A stretch of DNA of 62,716 nt from Cuspidothrix sp046080125 (GCA_046080125.1 JBJTTJ010000026.1:1-62716), one strand, 5' to 3'. Counted from the first letter of the stretch, positions 8,442 through 18,713 are shown. Notes: generated by a model from the sequence alone, not told the origin. Translations and numbers: made by a program.

Positions 8442-10487
8442 ATGAGTCTGATGATTCCATCTGAAACTAAACGTATAGAAGAATTGCGGCGATTGTTACA
8501 AAAGGCTGGTTATGCTTATTATGTTCTTGACGCGCCAATCATGGAAGATACAGTTTATGATCGGTTGTATCGAGAACTGCAAGAATTAGAAACCAAACAT
8601 CCGCAACTTATTACTCTTGATAGTCCAACTCAGCGCGTTGGAGAGCGTCCTGCTACCCATTTTACCTCAGTCCGTCATAATATCCCCCTCTACAGTCTAG
8701 AAAATGCGTTTAATATTGAAGAATTGCAAGGTTGGGATCAACGTTGGCGGCGACACTTACCAACTCAGTATGATACCGGAGAAATAGAATATGTGGCGGA
8801 GTTGAAAATAGATGGTGCTGCTTTAGCTTTAACCTATGAAAATGGAGTTTTAGTAAGGGGTGCAACTAGAGGAGATGGGGTGATGGGTGAAGATATTACT
8901 CAAAATGTACGAACTATTCGCTCAATTCCTCTGCGTTTGAATTTTGACGGCTTAGAAAATATTGTCAAGGTGGAAGTACGGGGAGAGGTATTTTTACCTT
9001 TACAGGTATTTAAGGAGATAAATGAAAGAAGACAGAAAGCAGGTGAACAAATATTTGCTAATCCTCGTAATGCTGTGGCGGGTACACTCAGACAATTAGA
9101 CTCTCGCATTGTGGCACAGCGTCAGTTGGACTTCTTTGCCTATACTTTGCACATTACGGGTTTAGACGATTCTAGTATTGCTAATACCCAATGGGAAGCC
9201 TTGGAATTATTGCAAAGGTTAGGTTTTCGAGTTGATACCAATCATAAACTCTGCCATTCTATCGTTGAAGTTGCCAAATATTACCAATATTGGGATACAG
9301 AACGGCTAAATTCTCCCTATATGACGGATGGAGTTGTAGTTAAATTAAATACCTTTAAATTGCAAGAACAATTAGGGTTTACACAGAAATTTCCTCGATG
9401 GGCGATCGCACTCAAATATCCAGCCGCAGAAGCCCCAACCCGTGTAAAAAAAATTATAGTTAATGTAGGCAGAACTGGCGCATTAACTCCTCTGGCGGAA
9501 ATGCTACCCGTACAATTAGCGGGAACTACCGTTTCCCGAGCTACCTTGCACAATAGCGATCGCATCGAACAATTAGACATCCGCATTGGTGATACGGTCA
9601 TCGTCCGTAAAGCTGGGGAAATTATTCCTGAAGTCGTCCGGGTAATTAAAGAACTCCGTCCCCCCAGTACCCAACCCTTTATCATGCCTTCCCATTGTCC
9701 CGTTTGTGGTCAACAGGTGGTGAGAGAAACCGGAGAAGCAGTTACTAGATGTGTAAATGCTTCCTGTGCAGCTATTCTCAAAGGAGAAATAGAACATTGG
9801 GTGAGTCGTGATGCGTTGGATATTAAAGGTGTGGGGGAAAGGTTAGTACATCAACTAGTAGATAAAGGATTAGTACATTCCGTAGCTGATTTATATCAAT
9901 TAACAACAGAAAAACTATGTATATTAGAACGGATGGGTGAGAAATCAGCCGAAAAATTAGTCAATGCGATCGCCCAATCCAAAACCCAACCTTGGGCTAG
10001 AGTATTATATGGTTTAGGTATTCGTCACGTTGGTAGCGTCAATGCCCAATTACTTACAGAAAAGTTTACCACCGTAGAAGAACTAACCACCGCCAGACAA
10101 TCAGATATTGAAGGCGTTTATGGCATCGGTGCAGAAATTGCCCAATCAGTTTACCAGTGGTTGCGAACTCCAGCCAATCAAACCCTCATTTCCCGACTGC
10201 AAACCATAGGGTTACAACTAGCAAACGCCCCGGAAACCAACACAGACCAAATCAATCCAAAATTTGCCGGTAAAACCTTTGTTGTCACTGGAACATTACC
10301 CACCTTAAAACGGGATGAAGCCAAAACCTTAATTCAAAAGGCAGGTGGTAAAGTTACTGATTCTGTCAGTAAAAAAACAGATTTTCTAGTCGTTGGTGCA
10401 GATGCAGGTTCTAAGCTGGAAAAAGCATTATCTCTGGGCATTAATCAATTGAGTGAAGCACAGTTACTAGGAATGCTGACAGAATAG
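8442..10487 (+). CDS. ligA: NAD-dependent DNA ligase LigA
   Basis: Seals nicks in DNA during replication and repair, using NAD+ as the AMP donor. Domains in order are the Ia NAD-binding domain (YYVLDAPIMEDTVYDRLYREL), an adenylation domain with the catalytic lysine in ELKIDGAALALTYENG, an OB fold, a four-cysteine zinc finger (CPVC, then CVNASC), helix-hairpin-helix repeats (ALYGLGIRHVG-type), and a C-terminal BRCT domain (FAGKTFVVTGTL). Length about 680 residues is normal. An upstream TTG at 8421 is also in frame, but ATG 8442 (or 8451) is likelier. An essential housekeeping gene. Confidence 0.95.
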   Translation: MSLMIPSETKRIEELRRLLQKAGYAYYVLDAPIMEDTVYDRLYRELQELETKHPQLITLDSPTQRVGERPATHFTSVRHNIPLYSLENAFNIEELQGWDQRWRRHLPTQYDTGEIEYVAELKIDGAALALTYENGVLVRGATRGDGVMGEDITQNVRTIRSIPLRLNFDGLENIVKVEVRGEVFLPLQVFKEINERRQKAGEQIFANPRNAVAGTLRQLDSRIVAQRQLDFFAYTLHITGLDDSSIANTQWEALELLQRLGFRVDTNHKLCHSIVEVAKYYQYWDTERLNSPYMTDGVVVKLNTFKLQEQLGFTQKFPRWAIALKYPAAEAPTRVKKIIVNVGRTGALTPLAEMLPVQLAGTTVSRATLHNSDRIEQLDIRIGDTVIVRKAGEIIPEVVRVIKELRPPSTQPFIMPSHCPVCGQQVVRETGEAVTRCVNASCAAILKGEIEHWVSRDALDIKGVGERLVHQLVDKGLVHSVADLYQLTTEKLCILERMGEKSAEKLVNAIAQSKTQPWARVLYGLGIRHVGSVNAQLLTEKFTTVEELTTARQSDIEGVYGIGAEIAQSVYQWLRTPANQTLISRLQTIGLQLANAPETNTDQINPKFAGKTFVVTGTLPTLKRDEAKTLIQKAGGKVTDSVSKKTDFLVVGADAGSKLEKALSLGINQLSEAQLLGMLTE

Positions 10488-10525
10488 TTATAAACCGACA
10501 CAAACTTTCAAATAAAAGGAAAAAT

Positions 10526-11452
10526 ATGAGGATTTTAGTGACAGGTGGTGCTGGATTTATCGGTTCTCATCTCATTGATAGGTTAATGAAGGAAGATCAT
10601 GAAGTCATCTGCCTCGATAATTTCTATACAGGTAATAAACACAATCTCCTCCAATGGTTAGATAATCCTAACTTTGAATTGATTCGTCACGATATCACCG
10701 AACCTATCCGCTTAGAAGTAGATCAAATTTATCATTTAGCTTGTCCTGCTTCCCCAGTCCATTACCAGTATAACCCGATTAAAACAGTCAAAACTAACGT
10801 TATTGGCACACTTAATATGTTAGGTTTAGCCAAACGAGTGAAAGCTAGATTTTTATTAGCGTCTACCAGTGAAGTTTATGGAGATCCAGAAGTTCATCCC
10901 CAAGTTGAAGAATATCGAGGTAGCGTTAATCCTATTGGTATCCGGTCATGTTATGACGAAGGTAAAAGAATTGCCGAAACCTTAGCATTTGATTATTACA
11001 GAGAAAATAACGTTCAAATTAGAGTCGCCAGAATATTCAATACCTATGGGCCAAGAATGCTAGAAAATGATGGTCGCGTAGTCAGTAATTTTGTCGCCCA
11101 AGCATTACAAGGTATTCCCCTAACCGTTTATGGAGAAGGTCAACAAACACGCAGCTTCTGCTATGTTGCAGACCTAGTAGAAGGATTAATACGATTGATG
11201 AATGGACAACATACAGGCCCAATAAATCTCGGTAATCCTGATGAATATACCATTTTAGAACTAGCCCAGGCAGTACAAACCCTGATTGACCCAGATGCAA
11301 AAATTAAATTTGAACCCTTACCAGCCGACGACCCTCGCCGCCGCCGACCAGATATCACTAAAGCCAAGACTTTGTTAAATTGGCAACCTACCATTCCTCT
11401 GCAAGATGGGTTAAAAATAATGATCGAAGATTTCCGGCAACGACTAAAATGA
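10526..11452 (+). CDS. uxs: UDP-glucuronate decarboxylase (UDP-xylose synthase)
   Basis: 308-residue extended short-chain dehydrogenase that decarboxylates UDP-glucuronate to UDP-xylose in the cytoplasm. Visible are the NAD-binding TGGAGFIGS at residues 6-14, the TSE segment at 114-116, and the catalytic Tyr143/Lys147 in YDEGK. The UXS-type surroundings RSCYDEGKRIAE and RIFNTYGPRM are also present. It follows ligA by 38 bp with AAAGGAAAA before the ATG. It lies directly upstream of UDP-glucose dehydrogenase, whose product is its substrate, so the two genes form a nucleotide-sugar pathway for polysaccharide or glycolipid synthesis. Confidence 0.9.
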   Translation: MRILVTGGAGFIGSHLIDRLMKEDHEVICLDNFYTGNKHNLLQWLDNPNFELIRHDITEPIRLEVDQIYHLACPASPVHYQYNPIKTVKTNVIGTLNMLGLAKRVKARFLLASTSEVYGDPEVHPQVEEYRGSVNPIGIRSCYDEGKRIAETLAFDYYRENNVQIRVARIFNTYGPRMLENDGRVVSNFVAQALQGIPLTVYGEGQQTRSFCYVADLVEGLIRLMNGQHTGPINLGNPDEYTILELAQAVQTLIDPDAKIKFEPLPADDPRRRRPDITKAKTLLNWQPTIPLQDGLKIMIEDFRQRLK

Positions 11453-11536
11453 AGGTGTTTATCCTTACTAAGTAGTTGAATAACGGACAGTTAACAACTA
11501 AAAATTAACAAGTTTAAAAAAATAAGGATTGAAAAA

Positions 11537-12925
11537 ATGCGTGTTTGCGTAATTGGTACTGGCTATGTTGGTTTAGTGACAGGTGCTTGTTTAGCTCACA
11601 TCGGCCATAATGTAATTTGCATAGATAACAACGAAGACAAAGTAAAATTAATGAAGTCTGGGCAATCGCCCATTTTTGAACCAGGACTCCCAGAAATTAT
11701 GCAGTCTGTCATTAGCAGTGGCAATATTCAATTTTCTAGTGATTTGGCTGCTGGTGTTGCCCATGGGGAAATTTTATTTATTGCCGTCGGTACTCCCCCC
11801 TTACCCAACGGTGAAAGCGATACCCGATATGTAGAAGCCGTAGCCCGAGGAATTGGGGAAAATCTTAATGGTGGTTATAAAGTGATTGTCAATAAATCTA
11901 CCGTTCCCATTGGTTCGGGGGACTGGGTAAAAATGATTGTGTTAGATGGTATTGCCGAGCGTCAAAAAAGCTTAGATAGAGATGACACGGATACCAAATA
12001 TCAATTATCGGAACTGGCTACCCAATTTGATATAGTCAGTAATCCAGAGTTTTTACGGGAAGGTTCAGCCGTGTATGATACCTTTAACCCTGATCGCATC
12101 GTCTTAGGTGGCAATAGTGAACAAGCCATCGGCATGATGAAAGAACTCTACGCGCCCATTATCGAACACAAATATGCGGTTGATAAATCCTTGCCTAATG
12201 TACCAGTGTTGGTGACAGATTTAAGTTCTGCGGAAATGATCAAATATGCCGCCAATGCCTTTTTAGCTACCAAGATTAGTTTTATTAACGAAGTCGCTAA
12301 TATATGCGATCGCGTTGGTGCTGATGTTACCCAAGTAGCAAAAGGTATTGGTTTAGATTCCCGCATTGGCAACAAGTTCCTACAAGCTGGCATTGGTTGG
12401 GGTGGTTCATGCTTCCCTAAAGACGTTTCTGCCCTGATTCACACCGCAGATGATTATGGTTATGAAGCACAACTGATGAAAGCTGCTGTCAGCGTCAATG
12501 AACGCCAACGTTTAATCGCCCTAGAAAAACTCCAACAGGCCCTAAAAATCCTCAAAGGTAAAACAGTCGGACTACTGGGTTTAACCTTTAAACCAGATAC
12601 CGACGACTTGCGAGACGCACCCGCACTTGTATTAATTGAACAACTTAACCGCCTGGGTGCTAAAGTCAAAGCCTATGATCCCATTATTTCCCAAACTGGG
12701 ATGCGTCATGGTCTGTCCGGTGTATTAGTAGAAACTGATGCAGAAAGACTCGCCGATAGTTGTGATGCACTGGTACTCGTCACCGAATGGCAACAGTTCA
12801 GCACCTTAAACTATGGCAAAATGGCCAAACTCATGAGTCACGCCGTGATGATAGATGGCCGTAACTTCCTTGATCCCCAAACCTTAATCAAAGCCGGATT
12901 TCAGTATATAGGTGTGGGAAGATAG
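11537..12925 (+). CDS. ugd: UDP-glucose 6-dehydrogenase
   Basis: 462 residues; oxidises UDP-glucose to UDP-glucuronate with two NAD+. The N-terminal Rossmann motif IGTGYVGLVTG is at residues 6-16. The catalytic cysteine is Cys292 in GWGGSCFPKD, followed by the central helix and the C-terminal UDP-binding domain with GLTFKPDTDDLRDAPA. Length and motifs are standard. It is 84 bp after the decarboxylase gene in the same direction and supplies its substrate. The ATG is preceded by AATAAGGATTG, a weak ribosome-binding site. Confidence 0.94.
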   Translation: MRVCVIGTGYVGLVTGACLAHIGHNVICIDNNEDKVKLMKSGQSPIFEPGLPEIMQSVISSGNIQFSSDLAAGVAHGEILFIAVGTPPLPNGESDTRYVEAVARGIGENLNGGYKVIVNKSTVPIGSGDWVKMIVLDGIAERQKSLDRDDTDTKYQLSELATQFDIVSNPEFLREGSAVYDTFNPDRIVLGGNSEQAIGMMKELYAPIIEHKYAVDKSLPNVPVLVTDLSSAEMIKYAANAFLATKISFINEVANICDRVGADVTQVAKGIGLDSRIGNKFLQAGIGWGGSCFPKDVSALIHTADDYGYEAQLMKAAVSVNERQRLIALEKLQQALKILKGKTVGLLGLTFKPDTDDLRDAPALVLIEQLNRLGAKVKAYDPIISQTGMRHGLSGVLVETDAERLADSCDALVLVTEWQQFSTLNYGKMAKLMSHAVMIDGRNFLDPQTLIKAGFQYIGVGR

Positions 12926-12943
12926 GCAATTGTTGACAGTTGA

Positions 12944-13125
12944 CAACCAACAACCAACAACTAACAACCAACAACTAACAACCAACAACTAACAACCAAC
13001 AACTAACAACCAACAACTAACAACCAACAACTAACAACCAACAACTAACAACCAACAACTAACAACCAACAACTAACAACTAACAACTAACAACTAACAA
13101 CTAACAACTGACCACTGACCACTGA
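12944..13125. repeat. Heptanucleotide tandem repeat array (STRR-like)
   Basis: Nine perfect copies of the 14-mer CAACCAACAACTAA (12951-13076), then four CAACTAA, one CAACTGA and two CCACTGA heptamers. One extra CAACCAA precedes them. It is a 7-base-period array of the short tandemly repeated sequence type described in heterocystous cyanobacteria. It lies right after ugd, and its length is likely variable between strains. Confidence 0.9.
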
Positions 13126-13143
13126 CTACATAAAAATTAAATT

Positions 13144-13167
13144 GCCGCCCAGAGTTAGCTAGGCGGC
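13144..13167. terminator. Candidate bidirectional terminator hairpin
   Basis: GCCGCC at 13144-13149 pairs with GGCGGC at 13162-13167, with a 12-base loop. A T-rich stretch follows. It lies between the converging ugd and DUF2993 genes. Confidence 0.55.
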
Positions 13168-13190
13168 GTTAGTTTCATCTTATTTTAATT

Positions 13191-13985
13191 TTAAGAACTC
13201 TGAGGAATACGTTCTATTTCTGCATAACCGCTAAAAATTAATCTTTCACCCTCTGTTTCTAAACGATTTAGTCGCATTTTGACCCCATCTAAATCAAAGC
13301 GATCTAAATCCACCATATTATCCAGAATTTCTACCAAGGCTAAACTTAAAGTTTGGGAAATTTCTCTTTGTGCTTCTGGAACTTCCTCAAGTTCAAGCTT
13401 AGGTTCTTTGAAAGATACCCGCCTTCTTCTTTCAATGCCAATACCAATAGTCATACTTAGGGGTATAAGTTCATCATTGTTTAAATCAGCTTTAGCTACT
13501 AAATGCAAACGATTTTCAGGTAATAGTTTGATATTAACTTCAGTGAAAGACACTGGTTCACCACCAGATATTGCCAGCAAACTGGGTTCGGAAAGGTTTA
13601 GTAACCGCTTTTTCACCAGTTCTGCTTCAAAGGCACGATTAATACCCACTTCCGATAAAATCACCTGTGCTACAGCTTGGGTGGGTTGTTTGAGGGTAAG
13701 TTTGCCACTTAATACTGAGCCGAAGTCAATAGCTACTGCATCAGTTTCAAAGGACATTTCCTCAACTGCGAAGTCTTTACGAATTACTAAGCCACGACCT
13801 TTCATTTGAAAGCTATCAATGCTGCCTTGCAACAGTTTACTGGAGGGGTAGCAGCGCACAAAGACTTCTACTGACTCGCTCTTGCTAAACAAGTGGCGAA
13901 TCGTTTGGCTGGCGACTGTGTTGAGCATTCGCTCTCCCCAATCGGTGCTTTTGGTGTCTGTTAAACCAGTAAGTCCGCCGAACAT
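13191..13985 (-). CDS. DUF2993 (LmeA-type) lipid-binding protein
   Basis: 264 residues, one DUF2993 domain, the family of LmeA-like periplasmic phospholipid-binding proteins. Visible features are QGSIDSFQMKGRGLVIRKD, the DFGSVLSGKLTLKQPTQA segment, and a late DLDRFDLDGVKMRLNRLE stretch. There is no clear signal peptide at the N-terminus (MFGGLTGLTDTKSTDWGERM), so it may be cytoplasmic or peripherally membrane-bound. The exact role in cyanobacteria is unknown. It is transcribed alone, converging with ugd. Confidence 0.8.
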   Translation of the reverse strand: MFGGLTGLTDTKSTDWGERMLNTVASQTIRHLFSKSESVEVFVRCYPSSKLLQGSIDSFQMKGRGLVIRKDFAVEEMSFETDAVAIDFGSVLSGKLTLKQPTQAVAQVILSEVGINRAFEAELVKKRLLNLSEPSLLAISGGEPVSFTEVNIKLLPENRLHLVAKADLNNDELIPLSMTIGIGIERRRRVSFKEPKLELEEVPEAQREISQTLSLALVEILDNMVDLDRFDLDGVKMRLNRLETEGERLIFSGYAEIERIPQSS

Positions 13986-14465
13986 TACGTTTTAGTCTCT
14001 GGAAGTTATTTGTACTTTTGTAACAAATTGTGAACAATTATGCAAGCGATCCCGTGATTTAATATCCTGATGAATAAGAACAGGATAACTGATGGTTCAT
14101 TAGAAACCTACAGAAATATTCGGTAAGCGTCAAGCTCAGTGGCTTTAGCCCATAAATGATAAATTTGTGTCAGAAGTTGGGAGTATGGGTATGGGCGATC
14201 GCTATAATAAGTAAGTGGACGTGAGATAACCAAAATGTATGAAGAAAAGTAAAATCTCTGAAAACCTCTTCACTCTTGCCGGTCCTCTTAACCATTCCCG
14301 GTCCTCTTACCTTGCCATAAGGACAGTTTTCAAGCCCACCTACTCACTTAAATTTGATAATCTGGAATCTTATCCAAAATTCTGACTCGGTAACTTCTCG
14401 ATTTATTAAACTATTATTGTCTTTTAATCAACCTTTAAACCTATTACATCAGGAAAACTTTAACA
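13986..14465. other. Divergent intergenic region, 480 bp
   Basis: Separates the minus-strand DUF2993 gene from the plus-strand hybrid kinase, so it should hold both promoters. It contains one HIP1 octamer (near 14196) and a direct repeat CCGGTCCTCTTA at about 14279-14290 with a second copy near 14299. No gene or clear regulator box was recognised. Confidence 0.4.
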
Positions 14466-17400
14466 ATGAAAATTTTAGTGGTAGAGGATGATGAGTTAAA
14501 TGCCTATGCCCTAACTGCTATTTTAACTGACAAAAATTATGCGGTAGAAGTGGCAAATGATGGTTATACAGCTTGGGATTTAATCGAAACTTACGACTAT
14601 GATTTAATTCTGTTGGATGTAATATTACCAAAACTAGATGGTATTAGTTTATGCCGAAAAATCCGTTCTAGTGGTAAACAAGTACCAATTCTATTACTAA
14701 CCGGGTGTGATAGTAGTCATGAAAAAGCTACAGGTTTAGATGCAGGTGCGGATGACTATGTAGTTAAACCCTTTGATTCAGAGGAGTTAGTTGCCAGAGT
14801 TAGAGCATTATTGCGCCGAGGAAACAGCATTTCACAACCTATATTAACATGGGGAAATTTAAAGTTAGACCCTAGTAGCTGTGAAGTTACATATAACAAT
14901 AATATAGTCCTGCTGACCCCCAAGGAATATGGAATTTTAGAGTTATTCATGCGGAATTATCGGCGAGTATTTAGTTGTGGCATGATTTTAGAACATTTGT
15001 GGTCCTATGAAGATACACCAGGAGAAGAAGCTGTTCGTACCCATATTAAAGGTCTACGAATGAAACTCAGGAATGTGGGTGCTGCTAGTGATTTAATAGA
15101 AACTGTTTATGGAATTGGTTATCGTCTCAAGTCTCAAGAAGAGGAGGGGGAAAAAACTCCCAAGTCTCAAACTCTCTTCACCATCGCCAACATTTGGGAA
15201 AAATATCGGGGGCGAGTATATCAACAGGTCTCTATTATAGAACAAGCTTTGGAAAATCCAGAACTAATACGGCAAGCCTATCAAGAATCTCATACTTTGG
15301 CGGGATCATTAGGAACTTTTGGGTTAAGTTTTGGTTCTGAGGTAGCTAAAAAGATTGAGAAATTACTGAAAGGAAATAAACATTTAACAATCAAGGAAAT
15401 CACCAAACTAAAAAATTTAGTCGCCTTACTACGCCAAGAAATTGAAGGTAAAAATCAGGAAAAAAAACCAGGAATTATTAGTGATTCACGGCCACTAATT
15501 TTAGGAATTATCAACAATGATATTCTCTGTGAAAAGTTACAAAAACAAGCTGATAATTTTGGACTAAAATTATTAATTGTCCCAGAATTAAATGCGGTAA
15601 AATACCAAGTTAATCCGCAATATCCTCAAGTAATCGTAATTGATATCAGTATTCATCAGCACTTAAAAGATACTGAGGAATTGTTAGTATCAATTGACAA
15701 GTTATACCCCGCTATTCCCATATTGATTTTGAATGATAATCTTGATATCTATAAAAGTTTACAACTCAAAAGAAATAATAAGTACAAATCACTGCCAAAC
15801 CCTAACTCCGTAGATGATATCTTGTCAACTGTTAGAGAATTAGTAGATAAAAGATCCTATGCTGAAGCTAAAATATTAGTTATTGATGATGATCCTCAAG
15901 TTTTAGAATTATTACAAATATTACTAACACCCTGGGGACTGAAAATTATTCCTCTTAATGATCCCCGACAATTTTGGTCTGTCTGGCAAACTCAAAAGCC
16001 AGATATGCTAGTCTTAGATATCGAAATGCCTTATATTAATGGGATTGAATTATGTCAGGATATCAGAAATAATCATCAAGAAAGTGAATTACCTATTTTA
16101 TTTTTAACTGTGCATAATGATGCAGAAATGGTTAATCAGGTATTTAGTGCCGGCGCTGATGATTTTGTGAGCAAACCGATTATTAGTGTAGAATTAGTTA
16201 CCAGAATTATTAATCGTTTAGAGCGGATCAAGTTCAGACAAAGAATTGAACAAACTCATCATAAAAAAAATAGTGAATTAGAATTACGAGTTGCAGAACG
16301 GACGGCAGAATTAATTAGTGTTAATCACAAATTACAAAATGAACTAGATGAACGGAAACGAACTCAGGAAGCTTTGCGAATTTCTCAAACTCGATTTGAG
16401 GGAATTTTAAGTATTGCTGATGATGCTATTATTTCTGTTGATAGTCGTCAGGAAATTTCTTTATTTAATCAAGGTGCAGAAAAGATATTTGGTTATTCTG
16501 CTGGAGAAGTGTTAGGTAAACCTTTAGATATATTACTTCCTCAACGATTTGTTGATGTTCATTCTCGTCATGTAAGTGATTTTAGTCAGACTCCTAATTT
16601 AGCTCGACGGATGGGGGAAAGACAAGAAATATTTGGTCGTAAAAAAGATGGTACAGAGTTTCCTGGGGAGGCCTCCATTTCTAAATTAGACATAGGAGGA
16701 GAGCATATTTATACTGTTATTCTCAGAGATATCACTGAACGTCGCCAGATTGAGCGGATGAAAGATGAATTTGTCTCTGTTGTCAGTCATGAACTGCGAA
16801 CTCCTTTGACTTCTATTCACGGTTCTTTGGGAATGTTGACGAGTGGGTTATTACCTACAGACTCGGAACAGGGTAAACGTCTGTTACAAATTGCTACAGA
16901 TAGTACGGAGCGTTTGGTTAGACTAATTAACGATATTCTCGACATTGAGCGAATTGAGTCCGGTAAGGTAAAAATGGAAAGGGAAATCTGCAATTTGGAG
17001 GATTTAATTAATTCAGCATTGAGTATAATTCAGCCTTTAGCAGATAAGGCAAATGTAAATTTATCCATTTCTAGTTTATCTGTTAAATTATGGGCGGATC
17101 CTGATCGAATTGTGCAGGTAATAACTAATTTATTGAGTAATGCGATTAAATTTTCTCTTAGTGGTTCTACAATATCGGTGATAACTGAAAACAAAAATCA
17201 TGAGGTTTTATTAAATGTTAAAGATAGGGGAAGAGGAATCCCTGCAAATAAATTAGATAGTATTTTTGAGCGTTTTCAACAGGTGGATTCTTCCGATTCA
17301 CGTAATCATGACGGTACGGGTTTAGGTTTGGCAATTTGCAAAAGTATTGTTTTACAACATGATGGATCTATTTGGGTGGAAAGTGAGTTAGGTAAAGGGA

Positions 17401-18242
17401 GTAATTTCTATTTTACTTTACCAATTATCACGGATATCTCAAGTACAGAATTGGTCAATGTAGATCCTGATCAATCAATGATTATTCCTGAAAATAATCC
17501 CCTAGTTTTAGTTTGTGATGATGATGCAGTAATTAGAAATGAGTTAGGAAAATTACTAAAACAAGGAGGATATCGTGTAATAACCGTTGCTACAGGTAAG
17601 CAAGCGATCGCCACAGCAATTCATGAACATCCAGATGTGATTGTCCTAGATTTATTAATGCCAGAAATGAATGGTTGGGAAACAATGACATTATTAAAAG
17701 AGCGTCCAGATACTCAAGATATACCAATTGTTATTTGTAGTGTTTATAAGCAAGATCACAATAACAATCTTCATCCTGATTTTGTGGATTGGTTAAATAA
17801 ACCAGTAGAAGAAAAATCTCTATTAGATTCTTTAAGAAAAGTAGTATCCCCATCCGCTAGAAGAGTTAAAGTTCTAATTGTTGAAGACGATCATGATCTG
17901 GCAGATTTATTAGCAACTGTCCTAGAAAGACACGACATTGAAACCTTTATTGCTAAAACTGGTAAGGAAGCTATTCAACTTAGTCAAAAAGTTAATCCCG
18001 ATTTAATTATTCTCGATTTAATTTTGCCAGAAAGTGATGGTTTTACAGTGGTAGATTGGTTAAAACAACATAATCAACTTTATAATATTCCTGTAGTTGT
18101 TTATTCAGCTAAGGATTTAGATAATTCAGAGCGTCATCGTCTAAAATTAGGACATACGGAATTTTTAACTAAAGGAAGAGTGACAACTAATGAGTTTGAA
18201 CAACGGGTAATGGATTTATTACAAAGAATGACTCATAAGTAG
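14466..18242 (+). CDS. Giant hybrid signalling protein: REC-wHTH-HPt-REC-PAS-histidine kinase-REC-REC
   Basis: 1258 residues. In order: a receiver (Asp51 in LDVILPKLDG) joined to an OmpR-type winged helix (about 130-220), then an HPt domain (His276 in HTLAGSLGTFGL). A degenerate receiver-like stretch (about 335-440) comes next, followed by a receiver with Asp518 (LDIEMPYING) and a coiled coil. Then a PAS domain (about 640-758), HisKA with phospho-accepting His775 (VVSHELRTPLTS), and an HATPase with N box NLLSNAIKFS. Two C-terminal receivers carry Asp1062 and Asp1184. It thus combines sensor, relay and DNA-binding output in one chain and is soluble. The small response regulator downstream is a likely partner. 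The input signal is unknown. Confidence 0.92.
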   Translation: MKILVVEDDELNAYALTAILTDKNYAVEVANDGYTAWDLIETYDYDLILLDVILPKLDGISLCRKIRSSGKQVPILLLTGCDSSHEKATGLDAGADDYVVKPFDSEELVARVRALLRRGNSISQPILTWGNLKLDPSSCEVTYNNNIVLLTPKEYGILELFMRNYRRVFSCGMILEHLWSYEDTPGEEAVRTHIKGLRMKLRNVGAASDLIETVYGIGYRLKSQEEEGEKTPKSQTLFTIANIWEKYRGRVYQQVSIIEQALENPELIRQAYQESHTLAGSLGTFGLSFGSEVAKKIEKLLKGNKHLTIKEITKLKNLVALLRQEIEGKNQEKKPGIISDSRPLILGIINNDILCEKLQKQADNFGLKLLIVPELNAVKYQVNPQYPQVIVIDISIHQHLKDTEELLVSIDKLYPAIPILILNDNLDIYKSLQLKRNNKYKSLPNPNSVDDILSTVRELVDKRSYAEAKILVIDDDPQVLELLQILLTPWGLKIIPLNDPRQFWSVWQTQKPDMLVLDIEMPYINGIELCQDIRNNHQESELPILFLTVHNDAEMVNQVFSAGADDFVSKPIISVELVTRIINRLERIKFRQRIEQTHHKKNSELELRVAERTAELISVNHKLQNELDERKRTQEALRISQTRFEGILSIADDAIISVDSRQEISLFNQGAEKIFGYSAGEVLGKPLDILLPQRFVDVHSRHVSDFSQTPNLARRMGERQEIFGRKKDGTEFPGEASISKLDIGGEHIYTVILRDITERRQIERMKDEFVSVVSHELRTPLTSIHGSLGMLTSGLLPTDSEQGKRLLQIATDSTERLVRLINDILDIERIESGKVKMEREICNLEDLINSALSIIQPLADKANVNLSISSLSVKLWADPDRIVQVITNLLSNAIKFSLSGSTISVITENKNHEVLLNVKDRGRGIPANKLDSIFERFQQVDSSDSRNHDGTGLGLAICKSIVLQHDGSIWVESELGKGSNFYFTLPIITDISSTELVNVDPDQSMIIPENNPLVLVCDDDAVIRNELGKLLKQGGYRVITVATGKQAIATAIHEHPDVIVLDLLMPEMNGWETMTLLKERPDTQDIPIVICSVYKQDHNNNLHPDFVDWLNKPVEEKSLLDSLRKVVSPSARRVKVLIVEDDHDLADLLATVLERHDIETFIAKTGKEAIQLSQKVNPDLIILDLILPESDGFTVVDWLKQHNQLYNIPVVVYSAKDLDNSERHRLKLGHTEFLTKGRVTTNEFEQRVMDLLQRMTHK

Positions 18243-18320
18243 GTAATAGGTAATAACAGTTTTTCCTCTTCTACCTGCTCTCACTTGCTATATTATTATG
18301 ATCAAATTTGGGTGATAAAC

Positions 18321-18713
18321 ATGACAAAGAGGCGAATTTTAGTAGTTGATAATGAAGAATATATTCAAGAAGTAGCAAAGATTTGTTTAGAAATTGTTGC
18401 AGGTTGGGAAGTTATTACTGCTAGTTCTGGTCAAGAGGGAATTGTCCAAGCAGAAAATTATCAACCAGATGCTATTTTACTAGATGTGATGATGCCAGAT
18501 ATGGATGGATTAGCTACTTTTGAAAATTTACAAGCTAATCCTATGACTAAAGAAATTCCTGTGATTTTATTAACTGCAAAAATCCAAGTTGCAGATCGTC
18601 GTCGTTATGCTGCGTTGGGAATAAAAAGTGCGATCGCTAAACCATTTGATTCCTTAGAATTAGCTGGACAAGTAGCCACAGCTTTAGGTTGGAATTTAGA
18701 AATTACCAAATAA
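18321..18713 (+). CDS. Single-domain response regulator
   Basis: About 130 residues, one CheY-like receiver and no output domain. It begins TKRRILVVDNEEYIQ, has the phospho-acceptor in LLDVMMPDMDG, a conserved Thr in ILLTAK, and ends with the receiver lysine in SAIAKPFDSLEL. The ATG at 18321 is chosen because upstream residues from a TTG at 18285 do not belong to the domain. It follows the hybrid kinase gene by 78 bp in the same direction and probably belongs to the same phosphorelay. Confidence 0.88.
   Translation: MTKRRILVVDNEEYIQEVAKICLEIVAGWEVITASSGQEGIVQAENYQPDAILLDVMMPDMDGLATFENLQANPMTKEIPVILLTAKIQVADRRRYAALGIKSAIAKPFDSLELAGQVATALGWNLEITK

Noticed and set aside
12944..13125. CRISPR array
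   Set aside because: Units are contiguous 7/14-mers without spacers, and no cas genes are present; this is a tandem repeat.
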